From: Vulcaniibacterium gelatinicum
GTDB lineage: Bacteria > Pseudomonadota > Gammaproteobacteria > Xanthomonadales > Xanthomonadaceae
Direction of reading: 5' to 3'
Assembly: GCF_008033445.1 (NCBI RefSeq)
Contig: NZ_VNKO01000002.1
Coordinates: 62,001 to 126,000 of the forward strand
DNA length: 64,000 nt
The notes under the pieces were generated by a model that saw only the letters and a list, made by a program, of their open reading frames with translations, did not search any database and was not told the origin of the DNA. The stretch's first letter is position 1; every line of letters starts with the position of its first letter. This document shows, piece by piece, positions 26,813 to 35,374 of the stretch. Made by a program: the position numbers and the translations under genes.

Positions 26813-27949
26813 TCACCATGTCGCCCCCACGATCCGCGGCTCCGGCTCCAGCGCCACGCCGAACCGCTCCTGCACCGAGGCCGCGATCCTGCGCGCCAGC
26901 GCGAGCAGTTGCGCGCCGGTGGCGTGACCGTGGTTGACCAGCACCAGCGCGTGCGAGTCGGCCACGCCGGCGTCGCCGTCGCGGTGGCCCTTCCAGCCGC
27001 ACTGGTCGATCAGCCAGGCGGCGGAGAGTTTGACGAAACAGGGGTCAGGATCCCGTTTCCCGTCCGGTCGGCGGGATGCCGCATCGCTGGTGATGCAATG
27101 GGACCCTGACCCCATTTTCGCGGCAGCATCGGCGGGGAAGGGCGCGACCGGGAACACCGGCAGGCGCGGGTGTTCGCGTTGCAGTGCCTCGGCGAGCGCG
27201 GCGGGCACGATCGGATTCTTGAAGAAGCTGCCGGCGTTGCCGATCACCGCCGGGTCGGGCAGCTTGCGGCGCCGGATCCGGCACACGGCTTCGGCCACCT
27301 GCGAGGCGCGCGGCGTGTCCACGCCCATCGCCGCGAGCTCCTCGCGGATGCCGGCGTAGTCGAGCTTCAACGGGGCATGGTGCGGCAGTGCGAACTCCAC
27401 CGCGGTGACCACGTAGCGGTCCGGTTCGCGCTTGAACAGGCTGTCGCGGTAGGCGAAGGCGCATTCGTCGGCGCGCAGGCGGCGCAGCGCGTGCGCCTGG
27501 CGGTCCCAGGCCTCGACCGCGTGGATGCGCTCGCACACCTCCACGCCGTAGGCGCCGATGTTCTGGATCGGCGCCGCGCCGACGGTGCCGGGGATCAGGG
27601 CCAGGTTCTCCAGCCCGGCGCAGCCGCGGCCGAGCGTCCACAGCACCAGCGCATGCCATTCCACGCCGGCGTCGGCGCGCACGATGCTGCGTTCGCCGTC
27701 GTCCGCCAGCAGCTCGATCCTCTGGCTGCCGAGCGCGAGCACCACGCCCTCGGGATCGGCGGCGAACAGCAGGTTGCTGCCGCCGCCCAGCACCAGCACC
27801 GGGCCGTCGCGCAGCATCGAGTAGCCGAACAGCTCCGGCAGCACAGCGTTGTCGCGCACCTCGACCAGCATCGGCGCGCGCGCCGCCACGCCGAAGGTGT
27901 TGCGGCCGTCGAGGCGGGCGTTCTCGACGATGCGGAAGGGCTCAGTCAT
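26813..27949 (-). CDS. murB: UDP-N-acetylmuramate dehydrogenase MurB with an in-frame insert
   Basis: FAD enzyme reducing UDP-GlcNAc-enolpyruvate to UDP-MurNAc, essential for peptidoglycan. The 378-residue protein has the FAD loop '[12 protein letters not shown]', '[20 protein letters not shown]', the catalytic Ser in '[10 protein letters not shown]' and the late Glu near 'EPEPRIVG'. It is about 30 residues longer than usual (about 345). The excess is at about 277-305, between 'FPADAA' and '[16 protein letters not shown]', and is encoded by an inverted-repeat element that keeps the frame. All catalytic residues remain, so the enzyme is probably active. Its ATG overlaps the pyrD stop by 8 bases. 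Confidence 0.93.
   Translation of the reverse strand: MTEPFRIVENARLDGRNTFGVAARAPMLVEVRDNAVLPELFGYSMLRDGPVLVLGGGSNLLFAADPEGVVLALGSQRIELLADDGERSIVRADAGVEWHALVLWTLGRGCAGLENLALIPGTVGAAPIQNIGAYGVEVCERIHAVEAWDRQAHALRRLRADECAFAYRDSLFKREPDRYVVTAVEFALPHHAPLKLDYAGIREELAAMGVDTPRASQVAEAVCRIRRRKLPDPAVIGNAGSFFKNPIVPAALAEALQREHPRLPVFPVAPFPADAAAKMGSGSHCITSDAASRRPDGKRDPDPCFVKLSAAWLIDQCGWKGHRDGDAGVADSHALVLVNHGHATGAQLLALARRIAASVQERFGVALEPEPRIVGATW
27034..27120. repeat. 87-base inverted-repeat (MITE-like) element inside murB
   Basis: Terminal arms 27034-27057 and 27097-27120 are inverted copies with 20 of 24 matches, centred on GGGGTCAGG. The middle contains GCATC-GCTGGT-GATGC at 27081-27096. The arms start and end with CGAAA / TTTCG. 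Length is 87 bases, 29 codons, with no stop in the murB frame. The form is that of a non-autonomous mobile repeat; I recall GGGGTCAG-type arms from short dispersed repeats of Xanthomonadaceae genomes, but I cannot confirm this without a search. Confidence 0.75.
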
Positions 27950-29000
27950 GCGGCGGCAGGTGCCCCCGGCTCGGTGCCTCCTTGCGCCGGCGCATCGCGT
28001 CCACGCATTCGGCGATCAGCGCCGGGCCGCGATAGACCAGCCCGGTGTAGGTCTGCACCAGGGTCGCGCCGGCAGCCATCTTGGCCGCGGCGTCGGCGCC
28101 GGAGAGGATCCCGCCCACGCCGATCATCGGGATGGACTCGGGCAGCCGCGTGCGCAACCGGCGCAGCACCGCGGTGGCCTTGCCCATGAGCGGCGCGCCC
28201 GAGAGCCCGCCCTGTTCGTCGGCGTGGCGCGCGCCCTGCACCGCGATGCGCGAGACGGTGGTGTTGGTGGCGATCACCCCGTCCACCGCCAGGTCGCTCA
28301 GCACCCGCCCGGCGGCGTCAATGTCGTCGTCGGACAGGTCCGGCGCGATCTTGACCAGCATCTGCACGCGCTTGCCGTGGCGCGCGCCGAGCCGCTCCTG
28401 CGCCTCGCGCAGGGTGCCGACCAGCCGGCGCAGGGCCTGTTCCTCCTGCAGCTCGCGCAGGCCGGCGGTGTTGGGCGAGGAGATGTTGACGGTGACGTAG
28501 TCGGCGAGCGGGTATACGCGTTCCAGGCAGAACAGGTAGTCCTGCTCCGCGGTTTCGTTCGGCGTGTCCTTGTTCTTGCCGATGTTGATGCCGAGCAGGC
28601 CGCCCTTGCGGCGCGCGCGCTCGACGTTGCGCACCAGCGCATCCACGCCGGCATTGTTGAAGCCGAGCCGGTTGATGATCGCCCGGTGCTCGGGGAGGCG
28701 GAACAGGCGCGGCCTGGGGTTGCCCGGCTGCGGCCGCGGCGTGACCGTGCCGACCTCGACGAAGCCGAAGCCGAGCCCGAGCAGCGCGTCCACGTGGGCG
28801 CCGTTCTTGTCCAGCCCCGCGGCCAGGCCCACCGGGTTCGGGAAGGTCAGGCCGAACGCGCGCGTGGGCAGCGGCGCGGGGCGCCGCGCCAGCAGCGGGT
28901 TGAGCCCGCAGCGCCAGGCGGCCTCGAGCGCCTCGAGCGCGAGCTCGTGCGCGCGCTCGGGGTCCAGGCCGAACAGGAGCGGGCGGGCGAGGCCGTACAT
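27942..29000 (-). CDS. pyrD: dihydroorotate dehydrogenase (quinone), class 2
   Basis: Inner-membrane-associated FMN enzyme of pyrimidine synthesis, passing electrons to quinone. The 352-residue protein has the N-terminal membrane-association helices ('[25 protein letters not shown]'), '[15 protein letters not shown]', '[24 protein letters not shown]', the catalytic Ser in '[14 protein letters not shown]' and the FMN-phosphate loop '[27 protein letters not shown]'. The class 2 type fits a respiring proteobacterium. The end overlaps murB, so the two are coupled; amaB ends 9 bases upstream of its ATG and may be in the same transcript. Confidence 0.95.
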   Translation of the reverse strand: MYGLARPLLFGLDPERAHELALEALEAAWRCGLNPLLARRPAPLPTRAFGLTFPNPVGLAAGLDKNGAHVDALLGLGFGFVEVGTVTPRPQPGNPRPRLFRLPEHRAIINRLGFNNAGVDALVRNVERARRKGGLLGINIGKNKDTPNETAEQDYLFCLERVYPLADYVTVNISSPNTAGLRELQEEQALRRLVGTLREAQERLGARHGKRVQMLVKIAPDLSDDDIDAAGRVLSDLAVDGVIATNTTVSRIAVQGARHADEQGGLSGAPLMGKATAVLRRLRTRLPESIPMIGVGGILSGADAAAKMAAGATLVQTYTGLVYRGPALIAECVDAMRRRKEAPSRGHLPPHD

Positions 29001-29009
29001 CCGGGCCGC

Positions 29010-30542
29010 TTACAGCTCGAACTTGATGCCCTGGGCCAGCGGCAACGCATCGGACCAGTTGATGGTGTTGGTCTGGCGGCGCATGTACGCCTTCCACGCA
29101 TCCGAGCCCGATTCCCGGCCGCCGCCGGTTTCCTTCTCGCCGCCGAACGCGCCGCCGATCTCGGCGCCGGAGGTGCCGATGTTGACGTTGGCGATGCCGC
29201 AGTCGGAGCCGGCCGCGGACAGGAACAGCTCGGAGGCCTTCAGGTTCTGGGTGAAGATCGCCGAGGACAGGCCCTGCGGGACCGCGTTCTGCATCTCGAT
29301 CGCGTCCTCGAGCCGGCTGTACTTCATCACGTACAGGATCGGGGCGAAGGTTTCGTGCTGCACGATGTCGGCATCGTTGGACAGGCCGGTGACGATGGTC
29401 GGCAGGACGAAGTTGCCCGGGCGGTCGAGCGCGGCGCCGCCGGTCTCGACCTTGCCGCCGAGCTGCCTGGCGCGTTCGATCGCGTCCAGGTAGGCCTGCA
29501 CGCCGTCGCGGCTGTTGAGCGGGCCCATCAGGTTCTTCGGGTCGGTGGGGTCGCCGATGCGCTGCTCGACCTGCTTGTACGCCGCGACCAGCCTGGCCAG
29601 CACCTCGTCGTAGATGGACTCGTGCACGAACAGGCGGCGGGTGGTGGTGCAGCGCTGGCCGGCGGTGCCGACCGCGCCGAACACGATCGCGGGGATCGCG
29701 AGCTTCAGGTCCGCGCTCGGGTCCACGATGATCGCGTTGTTGCCGCCGAGCTCGAGCAGCGAGCGGCCCAGGCGCCGCGCCACGCGCTCGCCGACGATGC
29801 GGCCGACCCTGGTCGAGCCGGTGAAGCTGATCAGCGGGATCCGGCGGTCGTCCACGAAGGTCTGCGCCAGCTCGGTGCCGGCGTCGTTGAACAGGAAGAA
29901 CAGGTCGGGGAAGCCGCCCTTGCGCAGCGCCTCGTTGCAGATCCGCATCGCCGCGATCGCCGAGAGCGGGGTCTTGGGCGAGGGCTTCCAGATCGAGATG
30001 TCGCCGCAGACCGCGGCGATGAACGAGTTCCAGGCCCAGACCGCGACCGGGAAGTTGAACGCCGAGATGATCCCGACCAGGCCCAGCGGATGCCACTGCT
30101 CGTACATGCGGTGGCCGGGGCGCTCGGAGTGCATGCTCAGGCCGTAGAGCTGGCGCGAGAGGCCGACGGCGAAGTCGCCGATGTCGATCATCTCCTGCAC
30201 CTCGCCGTCGCCTTCCGGCTTGGACTTGCCCATCTCCAGCGCGACCAGCGAGCCGAGCGCGTCCTTGTGCGTGCGCAGCGACTCGGCGCACAGGCGGATC
30301 GCCTCGCCGCGCTTCGGCGCCGGGGTCATGCGCCAGACCCGGAACGCGGCCTGGGCGCGCTCGACGATGGTCTCGTAGTCGGCCTGCGAGGACGCATGCA
30401 CCCGCGCCAGCACCTCACCGTTGGTCGGGTTCACCGGTTCGAGCACGCCGGCATCGGTGGTCTTCGACCACTCGCCGTGGCCGAGGTAGGTGCCGGATTC
30501 GGTGGCCGACAGGCCGAGGGCGGTGAGGACGGGGTGGGTCAT
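29010..30542 (-). CDS. amaB: ALDH7-type aldehyde dehydrogenase (AmaB-like)
   Basis: A 510-residue NAD-dependent aldehyde dehydrogenase of the antiquitin group, which oxidises piperideine-6-carboxylate / alpha-aminoadipate semialdehyde in lysine breakdown. Marks are '[23 protein letters not shown]', '[13 protein letters not shown]', the Glu in '[12 protein letters not shown]', the Cys in '[14 protein letters not shown]' and the ALDH7 C-terminus '[29 protein letters not shown]'. I chose ATG 30542 ([11 protein letters not shown]), preceded by CAGGAG; an in-frame start 39 bases further adds a tail into the tRNA terminator. No other lysine-degradation gene is near, so the pathway role is from the family. 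Confidence 0.85.
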   Translation of the reverse strand: MTHPVLTALGLSATESGTYLGHGEWSKTTDAGVLEPVNPTNGEVLARVHASSQADYETIVERAQAAFRVWRMTPAPKRGEAIRLCAESLRTHKDALGSLVALEMGKSKPEGDGEVQEMIDIGDFAVGLSRQLYGLSMHSERPGHRMYEQWHPLGLVGIISAFNFPVAVWAWNSFIAAVCGDISIWKPSPKTPLSAIAAMRICNEALRKGGFPDLFFLFNDAGTELAQTFVDDRRIPLISFTGSTRVGRIVGERVARRLGRSLLELGGNNAIIVDPSADLKLAIPAIVFGAVGTAGQRCTTTRRLFVHESIYDEVLARLVAAYKQVEQRIGDPTDPKNLMGPLNSRDGVQAYLDAIERARQLGGKVETGGAALDRPGNFVLPTIVTGLSNDADIVQHETFAPILYVMKYSRLEDAIEMQNAVPQGLSSAIFTQNLKASELFLSAAGSDCGIANVNIGTSGAEIGGAFGGEKETGGGRESGSDAWKAYMRRQTNTINWSDALPLAQGIKFEL

Positions 30543-30563
30543 GAGGGCTCCTGAATGGCGAAG

Positions 30564-30593
30564 GGCCAGGAGCGAGTGCACTCGCTCCTGGCC
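30564..30593 (-). terminator. perfect 30-base palindrome, likely tRNA-Arg terminator
   Basis: GGCCAGGAGCGAGTG is followed at once by its exact reverse complement, centred on GTGCAC, five bases beyond the CCA end of tRNA-Arg. On the minus strand CCCTTCGCC follows, not a T-run. It could end both the tRNA transcript and reverse transcription. Confidence 0.55.
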
Positions 30594-30597
30594 GTGA

Positions 30598-30674
30598 TGG
30601 CGGCCCCGACACGATTCGAACGTGCGACCTTCCCCTTAGGAGGGGGACGCTCTATCCAACTGAGCTACGAGGCC
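30598..30674 (-). tRNA. tRNA-Arg (anticodon CCT)
   Basis: A 77-base cloverleaf. Acceptor GGCCTCG pairs with CGGGGCC, the D arm is GCTC...GAGC, the anticodon stem is TCCCC/GGGGA with loop CTCCTAA, giving anticodon CCT, which reads AGG. The T arm contains TTCGAAT and the discriminator G is followed by an encoded CCA. AGG is a rare codon in such GC-rich genomes. Confidence 0.95.
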
Positions 30675-30770
30675 AGACAGGGGGAGATTTTCGCATGAAC
30701 GACGCGCCCGGCGGGGCGGCATGTCCCGGTTTGGCCGGAGCCGGGCGCGGTTCGTGCGAAGATATGCGCG

Positions 30771-31532
30771 ATGGCCGAACCCAACGTGCTGGACCTCAAC
30801 CGCCTGCGCCGCGGCTGCGCACACTGCTCCCTGCAGCAGCTGTGCCTGCCGGCCGGGATCGGGGCGGACGAACTGCAACGGCTGGACGACATCGTCCGCC
30901 GCCGCCGCCCGGTCACGGCCGGAGACCGCCTGTTCCGCATCGGCGACCCGCTCACCGCGGTGTACGTGGCCCGCGACGGGGCGTTCAAGACCGTGACGAT
31001 CACGGAAGAGGGCGAGGAGCAGGTGCTCGGTTTCCACCTGCCCGGCGAGCTGATCGGCCTGGACGCGCTGGCCGCGGACCAGCACCGCTGCGAGGCGATC
31101 GCGCTGACCACGGCCAACGTGTGCGAGGTGCCGTTCGACCAGCTCTCGTCCGTGGCCGCGCAGGTGCCGGGGCTGCAGCAGCAGCTGCTGCGCGTGATCG
31201 GGCAGAGCGTGGGCCGCGACCAGGACCACATGGCCGTGTTGCAGCGGCGCCAGGCCGGCGAGCGCATCGCCGCGTTCCTGCACGGGCTTTCCGAGCGTTT
31301 CCGCCATCTCGGCCAGTCCGGCACCCAGTTCCGGCTGCCGATGAGCCGCGAGGACATCGCCCGCTACCTGGGCCTGGCACTGGAGACGGTGAGCCGCGGC
31401 TTCACCCGCCTGCAGGAGGACGGGGTGATCGCGGTGACCGGGCGGCGGGTCGAGATCCTCGACATGGCCGAGCTGAACCGGCTCGCGCACGCGCCCGAGA
31501 CCGACGAACCGCGGCGGCGCGGGCGCGCCTGA
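30771..31532 (+). CDS. fnr: FNR-type oxygen-sensing transcription regulator (copy 1)
   Basis: A 253-residue Crp/Fnr protein. It has the four cluster cysteines of FNR: C16, C19 and C25 ('CAHCSLQQLC') and C107 ('QHRCEAI'), so it should carry an O2-labile [4Fe-4S] cluster. The cyclic-nucleotide-like beta-roll spans about 35-150, followed by a dimer helix and the helix-turn-helix with 'SREDIARYLGLALETVSRGFTRL'. The recognition helix keeps E-T-V-S-R, as in E. coli FNR, which reads TTGAT half-sites. It stands alone facing the cco gene cluster (convergent with safE, 18 bases apart). I saw no FNR box of its own upstream. Confidence 0.9.
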   Translation: MAEPNVLDLNRLRRGCAHCSLQQLCLPAGIGADELQRLDDIVRRRRPVTAGDRLFRIGDPLTAVYVARDGAFKTVTITEEGEEQVLGFHLPGELIGLDALAADQHRCEAIALTTANVCEVPFDQLSSVAAQVPGLQQQLLRVIGQSVGRDQDHMAVLQRRQAGERIAAFLHGLSERFRHLGQSGTQFRLPMSREDIARYLGLALETVSRGFTRLQEDGVIAVTGRRVEILDMAELNRLAHAPETDEPRRRGRA

Positions 31533-31550
31533 CCCGGCGCCGGCGGGCGC

Positions 31551-32273
31551 TCACACCGGCAGGCTGCGGCAGCCGAGCGCGGCCAGCGCGCCGTGCAGGA
31601 CCGGGGCGTGCCACAGCCACGGCCCGGCCAGGGTGACCAGGCCCGAGGCCAGCACCAGCCAGGCCCCGGCCGTGCGCCAGCCGCTGCGCTGCAGGCGCTG
31701 GCCCAGGCGCGCGCCGGCCCAGGTCAGCGGCAGCATCACCGGCAGGGTGCCCAGGCCGAACGCGGCCATGGTCAATGCCCCGTGCAGGGTGCTGGCCTGC
31801 AGCCAGGCCGCCGCCAGGAGCGTGGTGCTCAGGCCGCAGGGCATCCAGCCCCACAGCAGGCCGAGCGCGACCCGGCGGCCGGCGCTGTCGGCGGGGAGCA
31901 GAGGGCGCTGCAGGGGGCGCAGCCACTGCCACAGGCGCTGCCCGGGGCGGGCCAGGAAGCCGAGCCGGCCGCCGCGGTCGAGCAGGCGCAGCGCGGTCAC
32001 GACCAGGACCAGACCGACCGCGGCGCGCACCGCCGTGGCCAGCCAGGGCACCCGCACCACCCCCAGCAGCCCCGCGCCCAGGCCGCCCACCACGGCACCG
32101 GCCAGCACGTAGCCGAGCACGCGGCCGAGATTCGGCTGCAGCGCGACCCACCAGCCGCCGCGCTGGCGCACCGACAGCGAGGTGGCGATGCCGCCGCACA
32201 TCGCCGCGCAGTGCGCGCCGCCGAGCAGGCCGCTGAGCAGCGCGGCCGCGAGCACCAGCAGGTCAACCGGCAT
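31551..32273 (-). CDS. sulfite exporter TauE/SafE-type membrane protein
   Basis: A 240-residue inner-membrane protein with about six helices. It begins with 'LVLAAALLSGLLGGAHCAAMCGGI', a cysteine-containing motif of the COG2836 family (DsbD-like transmembrane fold), and has a second 'LGLLWGWMPCGLSTTLL'. Such genes are often the last gene of the cbb3 assembly cluster. It overlaps ccoS by 11 bases, so it is the last gene of the ccoNOQP-ccoGHIS transcription unit. A role in copper or thiol handling for cytochrome maturation is inferred from position only. Confidence 0.75.
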   Translation of the reverse strand: MPVDLLVLAAALLSGLLGGAHCAAMCGGIATSLSVRQRGGWWVALQPNLGRVLGYVLAGAVVGGLGAGLLGVVRVPWLATAVRAAVGLVLVVTALRLLDRGGRLGFLARPGQRLWQWLRPLQRPLLPADSAGRRVALGLLWGWMPCGLSTTLLAAAWLQASTLHGALTMAAFGLGTLPVMLPLTWAGARLGQRLQRSGWRTAGAWLVLASGLVTLAGPWLWHAPVLHGALAALGCRSLPV

Positions 32274-32445
32274 CGGGCGCTCCCTCCGCGGGCCGCGGCG
32301 CGGGGCCGTCGTCGTCCACCAGGATGTCGAGCGCGGGCGTGTCCAGTTCCTCGAACTGGCCGCCGCGCACCGCCCAGGCGAAGGCGCCGATCGCCACCGC
32401 CAGCAGCATCACGCTCAGGGGGATGAGCAGCAGCAGGATGCTCAT
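32263..32445 (-). CDS. ccoS: cbb3 oxidase maturation protein CcoS
   Basis: A 60-residue protein with one membrane helix at residues 3-27 ('ILLLLIPLSVMLLAVAIGAFAWAVRGGQFEELD') and an acidic soluble tail with 'DTPALDILVDDD'. CcoS is needed to insert cofactors into the cbb3 catalytic subunit. The helix followed by 'GQFEELDTPA' is the family signature. The ATG overlaps the ccoI stop by four bases. Confidence 0.9.
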   Translation of the reverse strand: MSILLLLIPLSVMLLAVAIGAFAWAVRGGQFEELDTPALDILVDDDGPAPRPAEGAPDAG

Positions 32446-34865
32446 GCGCGCGGCTCCCGCGCCAGGCGCAGCGCGTTGAGGGTGACGGTGAGCGAGGACA
32501 GGGCCATGCCGAGCGCGGCCAGCCACGGCGTCACCAGGCCGGCCGCGGCCAGCGGCAGCGCGACCACGTTGTAGCCGATCGCCCAGGCGAAGTTCTGGCG
32601 CACGATCCGGCGCGTGCGCCGGGCCAGCGCGACCGCCGCCGGAATGCGCAGCAGCGAGGGCGAGACCAGGACGAAGTCGGCCGCGCGCCGGGCCAGCGCG
32701 GCGCCGTCGCCGATCGCGACCGAGACGTCGGCGCCGGCCAGCACCGGCGCGTCGTTGAGGCCGTCGCCGACCATCATCACCACGCGCCCCTCGCGCTGCA
32801 GCGCCGCCACGTAGGCCAGCTTGTCCTCCGGCGTCTGCCGGGTGCGCACGTGGCCGATGCCGAGCGTGTCGGCGAACCGCGCCACCGGCGCCGGCGCATC
32901 GCCGCTGGCCAGGTGCAGGGTGAGCCCTTGCGCGCGCAGTTGCGCGAGCGCGGCGGCGGCGTCCTCGCGCCCGCGTTCGGCGATGACGAAACGGGCGTGC
33001 GCGCGGTGGCCGTCGCCGAGCCAGAGCGCGCCGTCGTCCACGCCGCCGGCGGCGAAGCCGGCCCGGCCGATGCGCCAGTGCCGGCCGTCCACCACGCCTT
33101 CCAGGCCCTGGGCGGGGTGGAGCACGACCTCGCTCGCGGAAGCCGCGTCGGCGCGGGCGAACGCCGCCGCGAGCGGATGCCCGCTGTCGCGCTCGAGCGC
33201 GGCGGCGATGCGCAGCGCGCCGGCGCGGTCGAGATCCCCGAACGGCGTGGCTTCCACCAGTTCCGGGCTGCCGTCGCTGAGCGTGCCGGTCTTGTCGAAC
33301 ACGACGTCGGTCACCCGCCCCAGCCGTTCCAGCGCGCCGGCGCCGAGCGGGAGCAGGCCGAGCCGGGCCAGCGTGCCCTGCGCCGCGGCCAGCGCCGCCG
33401 GCACCGCCAGCGACAGCGCGCACGGGCAGCTGATCACCAGCAGCGCGAGCGTGACCTCGAACGCACGCTCGGGCGCCGTCAGGCGCCAGCCGAGCCACAC
33501 GCCGAGCGCGGCCAGCAGCAGCGCGGGCACGAAGCGCGCGGCGATGCGGTCGGCGGCCCGGGCCAGTTGCGGGCGCTCCTCCTGCGCGCGCTCGACCAGC
33601 CGCGCCAGTTCCGACAGCCGGGTGGCCGCGCCCGCCGCGGTCACGCGCACGCGCGCCGGCCGGGTGCGGCAGAAGGTGCCGGCGTACACCGGCTCGCCCG
33701 GCGCCTTGCGCACCGCGTGCGGCTCGCCGGTGAGCAGCGATTCCTCGAACTCGGCCGCGGCGTCGAGCAGCACGCCGTCGGCGGGCGCGGGCGCGCCGGC
33801 GGCCACGGCCACCACGTCGCCGGGTTCGAGCAGGCCGGGCGAGACCCATTCGCGGGTGCCGTCGCCGCGCTCGCGCACCGCGAACGCGGGCCGCGCGCGC
33901 GCCAGCGCGTCCACCCGCGCGCTGGCCAGCGCGCGCACCCGCTGCTCGAGCATGCGCGCGGCCAGCAGCAGGAACACGAACATCACCGCCGCGTCGTACC
34001 AGACGTGCGGCCCGCCGCGCACGGTCTCGACCACGCTGGCCAGGTACGCGAGCAGGGTCGAGGCGGCGATCAGCGTGTCCATGCTGAAGCGGCGCTCGCG
34101 CAGTTCGCGCGCCATCCCGGCCAGGAACGGCCAGCCGGCGTAGAACACCACCGGCGTGGAGGCGAGGAAGGTGAACCAGCGCAGGAAATCGCGCGTGGCC
34201 GTGGCCATGGTGCCGGCGGTGTCGAGGTACAGCGCCTCGGCGAACATCATCGCCTGCATCGCGCCCAGGCCGGCCACGCCCAGGCGCAGCAGCCAGCGGT
34301 TGCGTTCGCTGCGCCGCGCGCGTTCCTGCGCTTCGCCGGCGGCCAGGCACGGCCGGTAGCCGAGCGCGAGCAGCCGGCGCAGCGGCGCCGACAGCGGCGT
34401 GCGCGCCGGATCCCACACCAGCCGCACGCGGCCGGTGACCGCGTTCGCGGCCACTTCGCGCACGCCCGGCTCGCGGCTCAGCGCGCGGTCGATCAGCCAG
34501 GCGCAGGCCGCGCAGCGCATGCCGTCGGCGAGCAGGGTGATCTCGCGGCCGCCGTCCACCGTGCGCGCGTGTTCGGCCAGCACTTCGGGGCGGTCCCACA
34601 ACGCGAGGTCTTCGCCCTCGGCCTCCACCCGCGCGCCATGCGCCTGGCGCAGGCGGTAGTAGTCCTCCAGCGCGGCGTCGCGGATCCACTGCGCGGCGGC
34701 GGCGCAGCCGGTGCAGCAGAACGCGCGTTCTGCAGCGTCCAGGCGCAGGCGCACCGGCGCGGCGGACAGTGGTTCGCCGCAGTGGAAGCAGCCCGCGTCC
34801 ACCCCTTGCCCCGCGCCGATGGCGTGCGTCGTGGCAGGGGCGAGGGCGGGCGCGGCGGCAGTCAC
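32442..34865 (-). CDS. ccoI: copper-exporting P-type ATPase CcoI
   Basis: P1B-type ATPase delivering Cu to cbb3 oxidase. The 807-residue protein has a cysteine-rich N-terminal domain ('CFHCGEPL', 'CCTGCAAA'), a heavy-metal-associated domain with 'MRCAACAWL', eight membrane helices, the CPC motif in 'ISCPCALS', the phosphorylated Asp in 'VFDKTGTLSDG', 'SGHPLAAAF' and 'MVGDGLNDAPVLAGAD'. GTG 34865 overlaps the ccoH stop (GTGA). The motif set is complete. The N-terminal metal-binding ribbon is typical of the CcoI/FixI branch and separates it from ordinary CopA. Confidence 0.92.
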   Translation of the reverse strand: MTAAAPALAPATTHAIGAGQGVDAGCFHCGEPLSAAPVRLRLDAAERAFCCTGCAAAAQWIRDAALEDYYRLRQAHGARVEAEGEDLALWDRPEVLAEHARTVDGGREITLLADGMRCAACAWLIDRALSREPGVREVAANAVTGRVRLVWDPARTPLSAPLRRLLALGYRPCLAAGEAQERARRSERNRWLLRLGVAGLGAMQAMMFAEALYLDTAGTMATATRDFLRWFTFLASTPVVFYAGWPFLAGMARELRERRFSMDTLIAASTLLAYLASVVETVRGGPHVWYDAAVMFVFLLLAARMLEQRVRALASARVDALARARPAFAVRERGDGTREWVSPGLLEPGDVVAVAAGAPAPADGVLLDAAAEFEESLLTGEPHAVRKAPGEPVYAGTFCRTRPARVRVTAAGAATRLSELARLVERAQEERPQLARAADRIAARFVPALLLAALGVWLGWRLTAPERAFEVTLALLVISCPCALSLAVPAALAAAQGTLARLGLLPLGAGALERLGRVTDVVFDKTGTLSDGSPELVEATPFGDLDRAGALRIAAALERDSGHPLAAAFARADAASASEVVLHPAQGLEGVVDGRHWRIGRAGFAAGGVDDGALWLGDGHRAHARFVIAERGREDAAAALAQLRAQGLTLHLASGDAPAPVARFADTLGIGHVRTRQTPEDKLAYVAALQREGRVVMMVGDGLNDAPVLAGADVSVAIGDGAALARRAADFVLVSPSLLRIPAAVALARRTRRIVRQNFAWAIGYNVVALPLAAAGLVTPWLAALGMALSSLTVTLNALRLAREPRA

Positions 34866-35374
34866 GGGTCGTCCCCCAGCGCCGGACGCACCAGCGCCGC
34901 GTGCTGCCCGGCCGGCAGCCGGCCGTACAGGCGCCAGCGCCCATCGGGTGCGGTCAGTTCGAGGTTCCAGGCGTGGCCGACATCGAACGCGACCTGCGCG
35001 CGCCAGCCCAGGGCGGTGGGCGCCAGGGTCAGGTCGCGGTCCAGCGCCGCACGGGTCGGGTGGCGCAAGGCCAGCCGCAGCGGCCGGTCGCGGTCGAACG
35101 TGCCACCGGCCGGCAACACCTCGACGAACGTGGCGGCATGGCGCACCACCGCGCGCAGGCCCAGGCGCGCGGCCTGCGCGTCGGGACCGAGATCGGCGAC
35201 CTGCACCTGCGCGGTGCGGCGCACCGGCTCGGCCACCGCGTCGGTGCTGCCGGCGCCGCCGGCGACGAACACCATGGCGATGCCGGCCACCACCGCGGCC
35301 AGCGGCAGCGCGCACAGCAGCCAGACCATGGGCTCGCGCCAGGCGGGGCGGGAGTCGGTGCGCGGGGTGTCCAT
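34862..35374 (-). CDS. ccoH: cbb3 oxidase assembly protein CcoH (FixH)
   Basis: A 170-residue protein with one N-terminal membrane helix (about 16-40, 'VWLLCALPLAAVVAGIAMVFVAGG') and a periplasmic FixH domain ('TFDRDRPLRLALRHPTRAALDRDLTL' and 'WNLELTAPDGRWRLYGRLP'). CcoH interacts with the assembling cbb3 oxidase and CcoI. The ATG overlaps the ccoG stop by one base (TGATG), so coupling is tight. Confidence 0.85.
   Translation of the reverse strand: MDTPRTDSRPAWREPMVWLLCALPLAAVVAGIAMVFVAGGAGSTDAVAEPVRRTAQVQVADLGPDAQAARLGLRAVVRHAATFVEVLPAGGTFDRDRPLRLALRHPTRAALDRDLTLAPTALGWRAQVAFDVGHAWNLELTAPDGRWRLYGRLPAGQHAALVRPALGDDP

Noticed and set aside
27849-30554. A 901-codon open frame on the plus strand
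   Set aside because: It is antisense to pyrD, murB and the amaB-like gene, with shadow composition and no ribosome site.
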